64,000 bases of DNA from Pectinophora gossypiella (GCF_024362695.1 NC_065408.1:1612001-1676000), one strand, 5' to 3'; positions 41,495 to 50,317 are shown, counted from the stretch's first letter. Program-made: numbers and translations. Notes: generated by a model not told the origin, from the letters alone.

Positions 41495-41838
41495 TGGTGG
41501 AGATGCTGGGATATCTTGAACATGTAATTTAGTGTTATGATACTCAGTACGAAATCAGTAGATACAGAATAGTTGACATCAAATCAGATGGACCTAATTA
41601 GATGGACCAATTCAGTTGTTAAATCAGCTGACTCAAATCAGATGGGCCAATAATGTTGACTTAAATCAGATGGGCCAATAACAGTTGTTAAATCAGTTGA
41701 CTCAAATCAGATGGGCCAATAATAAGTAGTTAAATGAGATGGACCAAATCAGTTGTCAAAGCAGATTGACCAGATTATTTGCGAATCAGATCAACCAAAT
41801 CAGTTGATAAATCAGAAGGACGAAGCCAGTTGTTAATG

Positions 41839-41998
41839 TTATCAACATTAAATCAGATTGAGTATACCAGTTATCAACATTAAATCAGATTGACTATACC
41901 AGTTATCAACATTAAATCAGATTGAGTATACCAGTTATCAACATTAAATCAGATTGAGTATACCAGTTATCAACATTAAATCAGATTGACTATACCAG
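41839..41998 (+). repeat. Minisatellite: five 32 bp units
   Basis: Units start at 41839, 41871, 41903, 41935 and 41967 with TTATCAACATTAAATCAGAT, then TGA(G/C)TATACCAG; a partial sixth starts at 41999. They differ only at one position (G, C, G, G, C in order). Confidence 0.9.
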
Positions 41999-42198
41999 TT
42001 ATCAACAAATCAGAAATCAGATCAGTTGAATTGAGTTGTTAAGTTTGTTGTAAGTCAGTTCATTTACGAGTTTCGAAAAGTATTAATTCATTGATTTTAT
42101 GTTTTTGGGGTACAAATTTTATTATGTTTTACTTCAATTTATATTGCAAAAATTCAGTGTAAACATATTCGAAATAGTCAGTAAGTATTGTTATTAGA

Positions 42199-42536
42199 AT
42201 GAATACCAACCATTTGCTAAAAGTTAAGACCAAGTTTTCAAATAAATATCGTATATTAACCAATTCATATGCAACAGTTATAGAACATAAATCAACAATC
42301 GTGCTATCAGTGGCGCAGAAGCAATCCAGGCGTCATTATCCACAGCTAGTGGATGCCTTCCAGGTTATTATTCAGTACAATTAAGAGTTCTTCCTTGTTG
42401 ACGAGCTTCGGGAGTTGGAGAACATTAATCAAGAGTTCAAAGAGGTAAACTATACGCTGACGCATATCAGGGAGCTGTCGATGATATCAGCAGCCTCGAC
42501 CTCTTCAGTCGCAGATCAGGATATTCAGGTGAGAGC
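42199..42536 (+). pseudogene. Exon-like open stretch inside the LTR element
   Basis: 61 codons from an ATG at 42199 end in TAA (42382-42384). The same frame then stays open for 50 more codons to GTGAGAGCC at ~42531. The translation is helix-rich and charged (VDELRELENINQEFKEVN) and could form a coiled coil. It may be a broken Gag-like remnant or a captured host exon with a donor-like GTGAG. Not identified. Confidence 0.4.
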
Positions 42537-42977
42537 CTAATTGCCCTCTATTAAGCTGTACCTCCAGTAGCAACAAATTGGAATAGCTCAAATTTTTAGT
42601 CCTTTTTCAGTCGTTATTTGTCAGCACAAACCAAACATGCTAACATCATCTGGAGAAAGTTGTGATATTAGATATATTAAGTTGTTATATTACTGATACT
42701 TTTCAGTTATCCAGAATAGACGTATCTGCTTACGTTTATTGAAAACATCAGCAAAATTTTGATTCAGTGCGTTGTTTCATAATCAACAACAGCTTCAGCT
42801 AAATTAACAGGACATAGCAATGAAACAGAGTTTGAGTCTAAGTCAACAAACTGCTTATCAAGCTGTTCAGAACATAGTGCAGCAAATTGAACAGTCTACT
42901 CAAAATCTACAGCAGGGTTTAGAATGCTGAACTTAATCATAACACATGTGTATTTCATAATTCTTGCGTCGGGGCAG

Positions 42978-44181
42978 TGTCTCGAACTGTAATCAGTTCT
43001 CGAATTTAAATAATCAAATTCATAATAATATTAAAATGCATCATATCGATTTTATTTTTACTCGAGTGAGTAATCGATTTGTAGGTTATATATGTCATAA
43101 TAACACTGGCCAGAAAAAAGTTGATGCTTTTTGGCGGGCTGTCATTACGAAAAAACTAAATAATTTTCAGAGAACAAAAGAAGGTGCATTAGAACAGAGA
43201 ACAGAAATCAGTGAACATTCAGATTATTCAGAAACAGATCAGAGCAGAAATAACAGTGTATTTTCAGATATAACAATCAACAACAGTTTTATCAGACTTC
43301 CTGTCGATGCGCAGGAAGAATATTCAGTTAAGTCTTATCATCATCATCAGCCGTACGACGCCCACTGCTGGGCATAGGTCTCCCCCAAGTTAAGTCTAAT
43401 AATACTTATATATTTTCCTAATTACTTAGATATCAGTTATGCTATAGGTACTTGTATTATTTGGTATAAATCGACAAAGGAACAAATGAAATTGCATTAA
43501 GAGGAGAGAACAGAAATCAGTGAATATTCAGATTATTCAGAAACAGATTAGAGAAGAAACAGTGTGTTTTCAGGTATAACAATCAACAACAGTTTTATCA
43601 GACTTCCTGTCGATGTGCAGGAAGAATATTCAGTTAAGTCTTATAATACTTATATATTTTCCTAATTACTTAGATATCAGTTATGCTATATTTGTATTAT
43701 CCGATACAAATCGATAAAGAGAACAACAGACAGTAAACAGTAAAACGGATAGTAAAACAAACAGTAAAACATTGCAGTAGGTAATATCGTTGTGGTGATT
43801 TATCAGGTAATCAGATGAATTTATCAAGGCAATCAGGTGGACAGGGATGGCTGTAAGGGGCGGTTGGAGGCCATTCGCGGGGTTTCACCCCATATTCAAA
43901 CATCGTGGGCTTTTTACCCTATATTCAGACGGCTATGGGCACGTTGTCCATTTGTGGGTATTTTGCCCCATAGGTAATCATATAACTATGAAACATTCTA
44001 ATCACATATTCTAACATCGTTGGTTTTTTACCCTATATTTAGACAGCTATGGGCACGTTGCCCATTTGTGGGTATTTTGCCCCATAGGTATTTCATATAA
44101 CTATGACACACTTCAGTTTTGGAATGTGATTCAGAATTCAGATAATTCGTGACCTTACATGATTATGTATGGTTCACGACA
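42978..44181 (+). repeat. Right LTR, full length
   Basis: 1204 bp. The first 966 bp equal the left LTR. The extra 235 bp contain a second copy of a ~110 bp block (TTTTTTACCCTATATTTAGA, CTATGGGCACGTTGCCC and TTTGTGGGTATTTTGCCCCA occur twice). It ends GGTTCACGACA before TTAAT. It contains the same SINE tail and the same 113-codon frame (43036-43377). Confidence 0.85.
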
Positions 44182-44958
44182 TTAATTTCATTAATAAAGC
44201 CCGATTGCCACTTCGTTCCTCACGAACTTTAAACATTTTTATACCACCACGACTACGTAAAAACTATACAAATAATAATTTTACCTCTCGCTGTCTGAAC
44301 ATGATAATAAGGACTTTTCTGATATCGACCTATTCAACTCTTAAAACTTAGTGTATAATTATTATAAATACTACTTTAATATTACTTAATTTCACTCTTG
44401 TCTGCTTGTTATCTTTATCTTTCTTTATTTACTTAAATCTGGTTTGCTTTTATATTGTACCTATCCTAAATTTTCATTTTGTATAAGAATAATCCACTTT
44501 TTATTTTTATAGATTAAGTGACCATCTTCTTAGTAGGTACCTACTAATAATTTGTTTCATGTATGTTCTACCTCTTAGCATAACTGAGTCTGTCTCAATA
44601 AGCTCTTAATTGCATTTTATCTGTAAGCACTTTTTGGGCCCTCGTTGTCTTTATGTTATGTATTGTTTTTCTTTACTTATTTGTATAAATGACTGTTTTG
44701 TGCCAAAATAAATGAAAAAAAAAAAAATAAGCTTAATTAATGACTACCTAAATGATAAAAATGTCTGGTATTGAATCTGTTCCTCTAGTTATTAAATAAC
44801 TTGTAATGTATACCTCATTGATTTAAAATATGTGTTGCTGTTGCAGCTTTTTTGTCATTTCTTCTCAGCCATAACCCCTTGCGAATAGACGTAAATTAAA
44901 AAATGTTACAAGTTTATCCATGATAATTACGTAGAATAAATGATTCTGATTTCTGATT

Positions 44959-45440
44959 GAAAATATTTCACCGGAGTTATTTGACGGTCACTTTTATTGC
45001 GGGATTTATTCGGTAATAAGCTACCAAGCTTATAACTCCTGCAATAACTAAACCCCCCTCCCACCCCGCTCACGATTTTTGAGGAGCAGCTAGTTTATTA
45101 CCTTTTTCTGGGTAAAATTAATTTATTTATAAAATTCAGATATGTACTTTCAGTGTAAAGTAACTGTTATGATTTTTCTGTTATTTAATTTGTTTATTTG
45201 GCTTAATAATTTTTGTTGCAAACTTCCGAGGCTCATCCGTGGTCATCAGAGGAATTGAATTGAGGGGCCGCCATCAGTCGTCTTTTATGTTCTTTCCAGT
45301 GTAAAATATTAAAAAAATATACTTGAATTGTAGCCTTTATTTAAAAAATACATTCTAGATTTTTCAAACTTAACTCGAATATGAAATCAGGGATCTCGCA
45401 ATAAGGCATAGGCCGAATATAACAAAATATAACACCGAGT
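44959..45440. other. No gene recognised
   Basis: Intron sequence with a GGGGGG-free, AT-rich composition apart from a short C-rich run at 45053-45070. Confidence 0.35.
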
Positions 45441-45550
45441 GATGAATGTGGAGGAAGCAAGAGAAGTGTGTCAGGATCGAAGCAAATGGAATTCTATAGT
45501 CTCTGCTTACCCCGGTGGGAAATAGGCGTGAGTTTATGTATGTATGTATG
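45441..45550 (+). mobile_element. RTE-T LINE 3' end with target-site duplication
   Basis: 110 bp, encoding VEEAREVCQDRSKWNSIVS and the PGGK stop, then the TATG tail. The target duplication TATAACACCGAGT is at 45428-45440 and 45551-45563. Confidence 0.85.
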
Positions 45551-46260
45551 TATAACACCGAGTCTGAAATATCGTTTTCAACGATTGAAAGAGCAAACAT
45601 AAGCTGCAGCTATAAGATTCATTTGAAACGACGTCTGTTCAATTGGAAATCGACTCGCGATAAGCCTGCTACGAAGTTGTATAAAAACAGTTTGCAACTT
45701 TAGATTTTATTGTTATGTAAAAGAACCCCGATTTTGACACTTACTGACTGACCCACTAACAATCATCATAATTATAAGGTAAGGCACATTTCGCTTCCGT
45801 CGCCTGAGCGTAAGGCAACAAATGTATTGACTGTTCATTGCCATTCTGTTAAATAGTTCTTGTAGCAAGGAAACGAGCAAGCCCCATATTTTGCCTAAAA
45901 TTAAGAGTTTGTGTTGTTAGTGTTTGTATAGTTAGGGCGTGTAGAGTTAGAAGCTTGGCTCTACATGAGATCTGATAAATTTTTGTTCTAATAAATTCTC
46001 GTCTTGGCAACAAATTAAATCGCCGCTGACTCGAGCACTGCACACACTTAATGAGATCGCAGAAAGGACTGATATATTTAATATGTAGCCTGGCCGAATT
46101 CCGAAAGGTCACCTTATATGTTACATGCTATGTACTATAAAATTAATTGCTCCTACTTTAAGATTTGTATCATTATGTATATTTCCAGTGAACTATTGTA
46201 TTGGGATAGTCTTGTAAAGATAGTTCTAGAACATTGATAAATAAATAAATAAATAAACAA
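45551..46260 (+). other. No confirmed gene; possible LINE 3' region
   Basis: A short plus-strand frame ending RRLFNWKSTRDKPATKLY (stop ~45703) is reminiscent of retroelement C-termini but is too short to assign. At 46225-46256 an AAATAAAT repeat follows ATTTCCAGTGAACTATTG, compatible with a LINE tail. Confidence 0.35.
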
Positions 46261-46342
46261 TTTACATAAAAACGTTTTTGTTGGGATTGCTTACGTACCT
46301 GCGTAGTTGTTACATAAACCTTTGGTGACTCAAATAATCATA

Positions 46343-46678
46343 TAGAGGGTGTTAGTGACATCGTAACGAATACTAAGGGGGATAATTCAGACCATAATTT
46401 TGAGTTAATATCAAAATTAAATGGAATTTACCGTCGCAAAATTCATGATTTTTTAAAATTATTTTCAATTCTATGCTTTTGCGATGGAAAATGTAATAAA
46501 TAAAATTTAATTTTTAATTTTTTTTGATGTGTTAATGTCTGATTGTTTAAATGTAGTTCTGTGCAATAAAGTATATTTGATTTGATTTGATTTGAAAATT
46601 TCACTCGAAATTAACTCAGAATAATGAGTTGAATCATCCCTCTCATTATTCGTTACGATGTCACTTACACCTCGTACA
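46343..46678. mobile_element. P1 MITE with a LINE tail inserted
   Basis: Arms GAGGGTGTTAGTGACATCGT and GATGTCACTTACACCTCG. The centre is split at GGAAAAT by a CR1-like LINE 3' end (46493-46592). Confidence 0.8.
46493..46592 (+). mobile_element. CR1-like LINE 3' tip nested in P1
   Basis: Ends TGTGCAATAAAGTATATTTG then GATTTGATTTGATTTG. GAAAAT is present on both sides as probable target duplication. It belongs to the same LINE group as 15262-15480. Confidence 0.75.
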
Positions 46679-46703
46679 AGTACATACAGATAGCTATACT
46701 AGG

Positions 46704-46937
46704 TATGGGTGTTAGTGACACCGTAACGAAAACTTTCAAGGAGGATTCAGACCATGATTCTAAGTTGATATCAAGTGTAATTTCCTCTCGGAAAATTCAT
46801 GAATATTTTTGTGTTTTTTTTTTTTTAATTTGATTTTCATACTTTTGCGACGGAAAGTTCCACTTGATATCAACTCAGAATCATGGTCTGAATCATCCCT
46901 TAAAGTTTTCGTTACGATATCACTAACACCCTGTACG
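46704..46937. mobile_element. P1 MITE (full palindrome)
   Basis: Left GGGTGTTAGTGACACCGTAA, right ATCACTAACACCCTGTAC; the loop contains a T-run. Close relative of the preceding copy. Confidence 0.85.
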
Positions 46938-46985
46938 GAGGATAGTCATCCACCTCACTACCCACACGTTAGAAGAAGACTGAGA
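46938..46985 (+). mobile_element. SINE-A 3' tip
   Basis: CATCCACCTCACTACCCACA then CGTTAGAAGAAGAC. Only the last ~45 bases remain. Confidence 0.6.
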
Positions 46986-47221
46986 GCGAATAAACAATCA
47001 CGTTCGACGAGTAACTACTGAGAAACGATTCCAAACTACATTCTTAGAAGTGGAATCGGAGAAATGACAATGCGAACAATGTTATTGGAAATCGAAAATT
47101 GAAGTTTCCCGGAATGTTTTCAGCAGAACTTTTGGTTACAAACTTGTTTATGGTATTTCCTAACTTGATCACACAGCGCTTCCAGACTGATCAACATCCA
47201 CGTGTGGTGTGGAGGTACATA

Positions 47222-47548
47222 AACAACCTATATTACGTCCCACTGCTGGGCACAGGCCTCCCCTCAATCAACCGGAGGGGGTATGGAGCATACTCCACCA
47301 CGCTACTCCACTGCGGGTTGGTAGAGGTGTTTCTACGGTTAATAGCCGGGATCAACGGCTTAATGTGCCCTCAGAAGCACGGAATCATCTTACTTTTTCG
47401 GAAAATCAGGTGATTCAAGCGTGAAAAGTCCTTACCAAACAAAGGACAGTCTCACAAAGTGATTTTGACAATGTCCCCATCGGGAATCGAACCCGGACCT
47501 CCAGATCGTGAGCCTAACGCTCTAACCACTAGACCACGGAGGCTGTTG
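47222..47548 (-). mobile_element. SINE-B, full length
   Basis: The clearest full SINE-B. Head at the right end (plus strand CTCTAACCACTAGACCACGG), box B inverse GGGAATCGAACCCGG, core, and tail CGTCCCACTGCTGGGCACAG at the left. Confidence 0.9.
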
Positions 47549-47594
47549 TGTGTCCAAATAGTTCTTCTATAGTCAATATAAATTATAGCGATAA

Positions 47595-48231
47595 TAGCCC
47601 CGATTCCTGCAAACGCCTCCTAGAAAAGGAAAGGGACAGATAATTTTAAAATGAATGCGTGAATAAATGAATAACTAGGGCGAATAAAATAGGCATCTCG
47701 CTATCGGGAACGCCACATTCTTCACATAAACATCCTATATACGTCCCACTGCTGGGCACAGGCCTCCCCTCAATCAACCGGAGAGGGTATGGAGCATACT
47801 CCACCACGCTGCTCCACTGCGGGTTGGTGGAGGTGTTTTTACGGCTAACAGCCGGGACCAAAGGCTTAACGTGCCCTCCGAAGCACGGAATCATCTTACT
47901 TTTTCGGACATCAGGTGATTCAAGCCTGAAAAGTCCTTACCAAACAAAGGACAGTCTCACAAAGTGATTTCGACAATGTCCCCATCGGGAATCAAACCCG
48001 GACCTCCAGATCGTGAATAAAATAGGCATCTCGCAGATACGCGACCCGTTAGACGTGTGCCCATTGGCCAATATACAATTTTGGAAAGGTTTTCTGCCTA
48101 AATTTGACGTGTGTTCCATAAATTTTACATCTAACGATTGATTACCTGTCCCTTTCCTTTCCGTAGGATAAGACAATGATAGGTATAACTTAAAATAAAC
48201 TTAGACGGTGTGTACTGGAAACAGCACCAGT
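47595..48231. mobile_element. P5 MITE split by a SINE-B
   Basis: The left part has AAAAGGAAAGGGACAGATAA and GAATAAAATAGGCATCTCGC. The right part repeats GAATAAAATAGGCATCTCGC and ends CTGTCCCTTTCCTTTCCG, then GGAAACAGCACCAG. The duplicated 20 bp block at the two sides of the SINE is in the position of a target duplication, but ~30 bp of extra sequence lies between the left copy and the SINE tail. Confidence 0.75.
47731..48016 (-). mobile_element. SINE-B, head-truncated, nested in P5
   Basis: The tail starts at the left with TATATACGTCCCACTGCTGG. The core is present. It stops at CCTCCAGATCGTG, so the first part of the tRNA-like head is missing. Confidence 0.85.
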
Positions 48232-48371
48232 ATGAATTTACATTCAGTTCGGTATTATTATTGGCCTTAGATGTCGCTTTCAGACGATGTTATCATTGTC
48301 TCGTAGAAGTGGAGCCATGCGTACAGAAACTAATAATTGTAATACTACATTGTAAAACTACATAACACACC

Positions 48372-48443
48372 TATCATCATCATCATTATCAGCCCATTAA
48401 TGTCCCCACTTCTGGGGCACGGGCCTTCCCTATGGATGGATAG
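48372..48443 (-). mobile_element. SINE-C 3' end abutting the receptor exon
   Basis: Plus strand: CATCATCATCATTATCAGCC, CCCACTTCTGGGGCACGGGC and CTATGGATGGATAG. It stops exactly where the receptor exon begins. In full SINE-C the sequence continues GGATAGGGAGATC; here it reads GGATAGAGATG, so the junction lies in a shared GAGAT. No target duplication was found. Confidence 0.85.
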
Positions 48444-48445
48444 AG

Positions 48446-48575
48446 ATGTTCACGGTGATGTGGGTGCTGTTTGTATTGATAGTGGTGCTGAACGCGTCGG
48501 TGATCGCGGCGCTGCTCTGCACCAACGCCAGGAAGAGCCGCATGAACTTCTTCATCATGCAGCTGGCTATAGCTG
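48446..48575 (+). CDS. Second coding exon of the CCAP-receptor-like GPCR (TM1-TM2)
   Basis: Encodes 43 residues plus one base to a consensus donor GTGAGT at 48576 (phase 1). The first part is TM1 (WVLFVLIVVLNASVIAALL, with the conserved TM1 asparagine). The intracellular loop has the basic NARKSRMNFF, and the start of TM2 is IMQLAIA; the split codon G|.. would complete the conserved aspartate of LAIAD. RKSRMNFF..QLAIAD is characteristic of the vasopressin/CCAP/neuropeptide-S receptor branch, and among insect receptors fits the CCAP receptor best. The acceptor is problematic: AG at 48444-48445 gives phase 0 and joins ...YFYD to MFTVMW. Family members have a few residues (typically T/E-E-Q) before FTV, so this edge may be eroded by the SINE. 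Further exons are not visible in the window. Confidence 0.75.
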
Positions 48576-48592
48576 GTGAGTCTCTTACTTGG

Positions 48593-48695
48593 GCCACACC
48601 CCTGACACTTCGTACATTACACATACCTCCGACATCAATGTGTAGTGTCTGTGTAAAACGTGGTGTTTTGTATGAAGTGTCTGGGGTGTGACCAT
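48593..48695. mobile_element. MITE with CACACCCC ends, 17 bp after the exon
   Basis: Inverted repeats GGCCACACCCCTGACACTTC and the inverse GAAGTGTCTGGGGTGTGACC. Its right half is the same sequence as at 4296-4363. It lies just inside the intron after the TM1-TM2 exon. Confidence 0.8.
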
Positions 48696-48832
48696 ACCCT
48701 AATAGCGTCATAGAGTAAAGAATACCACTACGTAGGACACGGTAAATGTCCGCCTCACTCAAATTTGTATCGAGCATAAATATTCAATATTGCCTGTGGT
48801 CTATTCTGGTCTCCTATTCTTTATATTTAAGT

Positions 48833-49260
48833 ATAGGGATGCCACGTGCGTCAGCACTTTTGCCGCCTCGCACCTCAGCCGAACGGCACAGACAGCCGGC
48901 GCCGCGGCGGAATTTGCCGCGAGTAGAAAGCGGGAGAAATATTCGGCCCTGGAGGGCAACTACCTCTTTGTGCCACTTGCGTTCGAGACGACAGGTTGTT
49001 GGGGGTCGGAGGCTTTAGCCTTCGTTAGGGAGGTGGGGCGAAGGATAAGTGACAGGGGGTCGGATGCTCGTACGGGTTGTTTCCTGGCGCAAAGGTTGTC
49101 CATCGCCATACAACGTGGTAACGCGGCAAGCGTGATGGGGACCTTTGCGCCCGGAGCCACCCGCGGGGGCTTATTTGACTAAATAGATTGTTATTGTCTA
49201 TTTTATATAATGTGTATTTTTGTTTTGACTGTAATGTTTATTACGAATAAATGGTATACT
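48833..49260 (+). pseudogene. Retroelement ORF C-terminus plus 3' UTR
   Basis: A GC-rich open frame to TAA at 49180-49182 encodes ~115 residues. It includes KYSALEGNYLFVPLAFETTG, then GSEALAFVREVGRRISD, then FLAQRLSIAIQRGNAASVMG. I recognise the FVP(L)A.ET.G.WG and QR.S.A.QRGNAAS.(M/L)GT signatures as a tail domain of some LINE/reverse-transcriptase proteins, but cannot name the clade. A short 3' UTR with ACGAATAAATGG follows. It could be mistaken for a host exon because of its GC content. Confidence 0.5.
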
Positions 49261-49329
49261 TATTACTATTTAAGTAAGCATATTTAATATATTGCATATA
49301 TATTTAACCACTGCCCTATATTTCCCTAA

Positions 49330-49395
49330 AAATAGCATGGAGAATGTTACACAGACAAGAGGGTGGCTCTTAAATTAGTGATGATGATTTAATAT
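49330..49395 (+). mobile_element. RTE-H LINE 3' tip
   Basis: ATGGAGAATGTTACACAGAC, then AGAGGGTGGCTCTTAAATTA, then GTGATGATGAT. Confidence 0.7.
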
Positions 49396-49496
49396 TATTT
49401 ACAAACGTAAAGAAATGTGAGTGGGTTCCTGCAAATGCTGTCAGACTTCCACGAAAACGATGGCGTGACGAGTTAGACCGTTTTTCGATATATTTT

Positions 49497-49705
49497 TTTT
49501 GACGTGACTTATTTTAGATTTGCCGCAGGTGGCATTAACTACTTGGCTAGACAAATGGGAAGCGCTGAAGGCTCTCACCCGGTACAAAGTTTTAAGACAA
49601 CAGGCCTGAGGGTGCCCAGTTGGGCGCGAAACTCGGCTCAGGACGTTCTCTGAGAGGAAAAAATATTTGAAAGAATTAATCGACCCTAGTGGGTCGATAG
49701 CGTTT
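49497..49705 (-). mobile_element. Jockey-like LINE 3' UTR
   Basis: Inverse of the 3' UTR at 16114-16240, with its tail end next to TTTTTTTTGACGTGACTTATT. It includes CCAGTTGGGCGCGAAACTCG and AATTAATCGACCCTAGTGGG, so it reaches just into the ORF2 stop region. Confidence 0.8.
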
Positions 49706-49815
49706 TTCGAAACGGTGGCACAAACAAACTGGGGACAGGGAGGAGTGGAAGAAGTGAAGAGAGGCCTTTGCCATGCAGTGGGACATTGAGGGCTATTAAA
49801 AATAAAAAATAATAA
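49706..49815 (+). mobile_element. LINE 3' end (GGCCTTTGCCATGCAGTGGG type)
   Basis: GTGGCACAAACAAACTGGGG, AGAGGCCTTTGCCATGCAGT, GGGACATTGAGGGCTATT and an AT-rich tail. Its last part resembles the tails of SINE-B and SINE-C (GGCCTGTGCCCAGCAGTGGG), so a LINE of this kind may be their mobility partner. Confidence 0.55.
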
Positions 49816-49891
49816 TAAAGAAATGTATACCTCCTCATTTTGCATCCTACCTCCTATTTTTGGTAGATGGTAGTAGTAGTTTTATTTTAAT

Positions 49892-49945
49892 TCATCATCA
49901 TCATCAATTAAGAGCTACGCTCTTGTCGGTGCAGCATTATTTTTA
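49892..49945 (-). mobile_element. RTE-H LINE 3' tip
   Basis: Plus strand CATCATCATCATCAATTAAG then GCTCTTGTCGGTGCAGCATT; the inverse of the RTE-H end. Confidence 0.7.
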
Positions 49946-49997
49946 GCATTATTATTTATTATTTTATTTTAATTGATTAATAATAATTTAATTTTTG

Positions 49998-50045
49998 AGG
50001 GGAGGCCTGTGCCTAGCAGTGGGACGTATATAGGCAGTTTATGTA
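49998..50045 (+). mobile_element. SINE-B tail tip
   Basis: GAGGGGAGGCCTGTGCCTAG then GGGACGTATATAGGCAG; only the 3' tail. Confidence 0.65.
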
Positions 50046-50317
50046 ATTTAATTTTTATCTTTTAATCCGTATTATATTTAGATCTGGAAAGACTACCTAG
50101 CATAGTAACAATAATTTCATTACATGGCATATTAATGCCTGACCGCAGGGAATAAACGCTACATTATAATGATTAGTGTCGCATACTGGTCGCCCTTCAA
50201 CAAAGTGCATTGATGCAATTTAAACCATTACATGCTTAGTGAATAATACTGATTTAATAGAGATATGAGACGTGGGACCGAAGACAACACGTAGAGACAC
50301 ATACATACATTCATAAA

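Larger units (their letters stand above)
41495..42977 (+). other. Internal region of the LTR element
   Basis: It opens with the primer-binding-site-like TGGTGGAGATGC. Next come many dispersed AAATCAGATGG(G/A)CCAA and AAATCAGTTG motifs (41560-41830), then a 32 bp tandem array. An exon-like stretch (42199-42536) has one stop at 42382-42384 and otherwise reads through DELRELENINQEFKEVN to a GTGAGA string. No retroviral-type protein motif is seen. Confidence 0.7.
40526..44181 (+). mobile_element. Complete non-autonomous LTR retrotransposon (third layer)
   Basis: 3656 bp. It begins TGTCTCGAACTG and ends TTCACGACA, so TG...CA, and is flanked by TTAAT at 40521-40525 and 44182-44186. Two direct repeats of the same sequence form its ends (40526-41494 and 42978-44181). 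TGGTGGAGATGC directly follows the left repeat, a primer-binding site of the tRNA-complementary form; it resembles the 3' end of an alanine tRNA. A short purine run (GGGG) precedes the right repeat. The 1.48 kb internal region has no Gag, protease or reverse-transcriptase motif, so movement would need proteins from another element. Confidence 0.85.
39757..44351 (+). pseudogene. LINE reverse transcriptase fragment, frameshifted and interrupted
   Basis: The translation starts inside the domain: GVPQGSHLGPVLFSLYINDI, then the catalytic YADD (LLYADDAKIY at ~39895), then LILNADKCYI. A one-base frameshift near 40038-40042 moves the frame; the thumb continues from 40043 (SRKNFPILHNYYLDD, VRSILDFGCVVWSP). 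Coding stops abruptly at 40525 at ...LLSKIN and resumes in the same phase at 44187 with F-INKARLPLRSS, ending at TAA 44349-44351. Removing the LTR element together with one TTAAT copy leaves the phase intact, so that insertion is younger than the element. The frameshift is an independent lesion. Confidence 0.85.
39745..44728 (+). mobile_element. 5'-truncated LINE with poly(A) tail, itself interrupted (second layer)
   Basis: The element consists of 39745-40525 and 44187-44728. The first part carries the palm and thumb of the reverse transcriptase. The second carries the ORF2 C-terminus, a 3' UTR (44352-44714, with TAGGTACCTACTAATAATT) and an A-run at 44715-44727. The LTR element between the two parts has an exact TTAAT duplication. 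Poly(A) ending and the motif set suggest a Jockey- or Rex-like group, but the clade is uncertain. Confidence 0.8.
39684..44958 (+). mobile_element. CR1-like LINE 3' end split by a 5 kb nest (outermost layer)
   Basis: 39684-39744 (CTCATGTGAAGCTTACTTTA, encoding the end of ORF2) and 44729-44958 (GACTACCTAAATGATAAAAA through ATGATTCTGATTTCTGATT) are consecutive parts of the 3' end seen intact at 2799-3180 on the other strand. Everything between arrived later. AAGCTTA at 39738-39744 and 44729-44735 is the probable target duplication. Confidence 0.8.

Noticed and set aside
48833..49182. Third exon of the receptor gene
   Set aside because: GC-rich and on the right strand, but the residues (QRLSIAIQRGNAAS) are a retroelement tail signature, not a transmembrane segment, and it ends in a stop followed by a polyadenylation signal.
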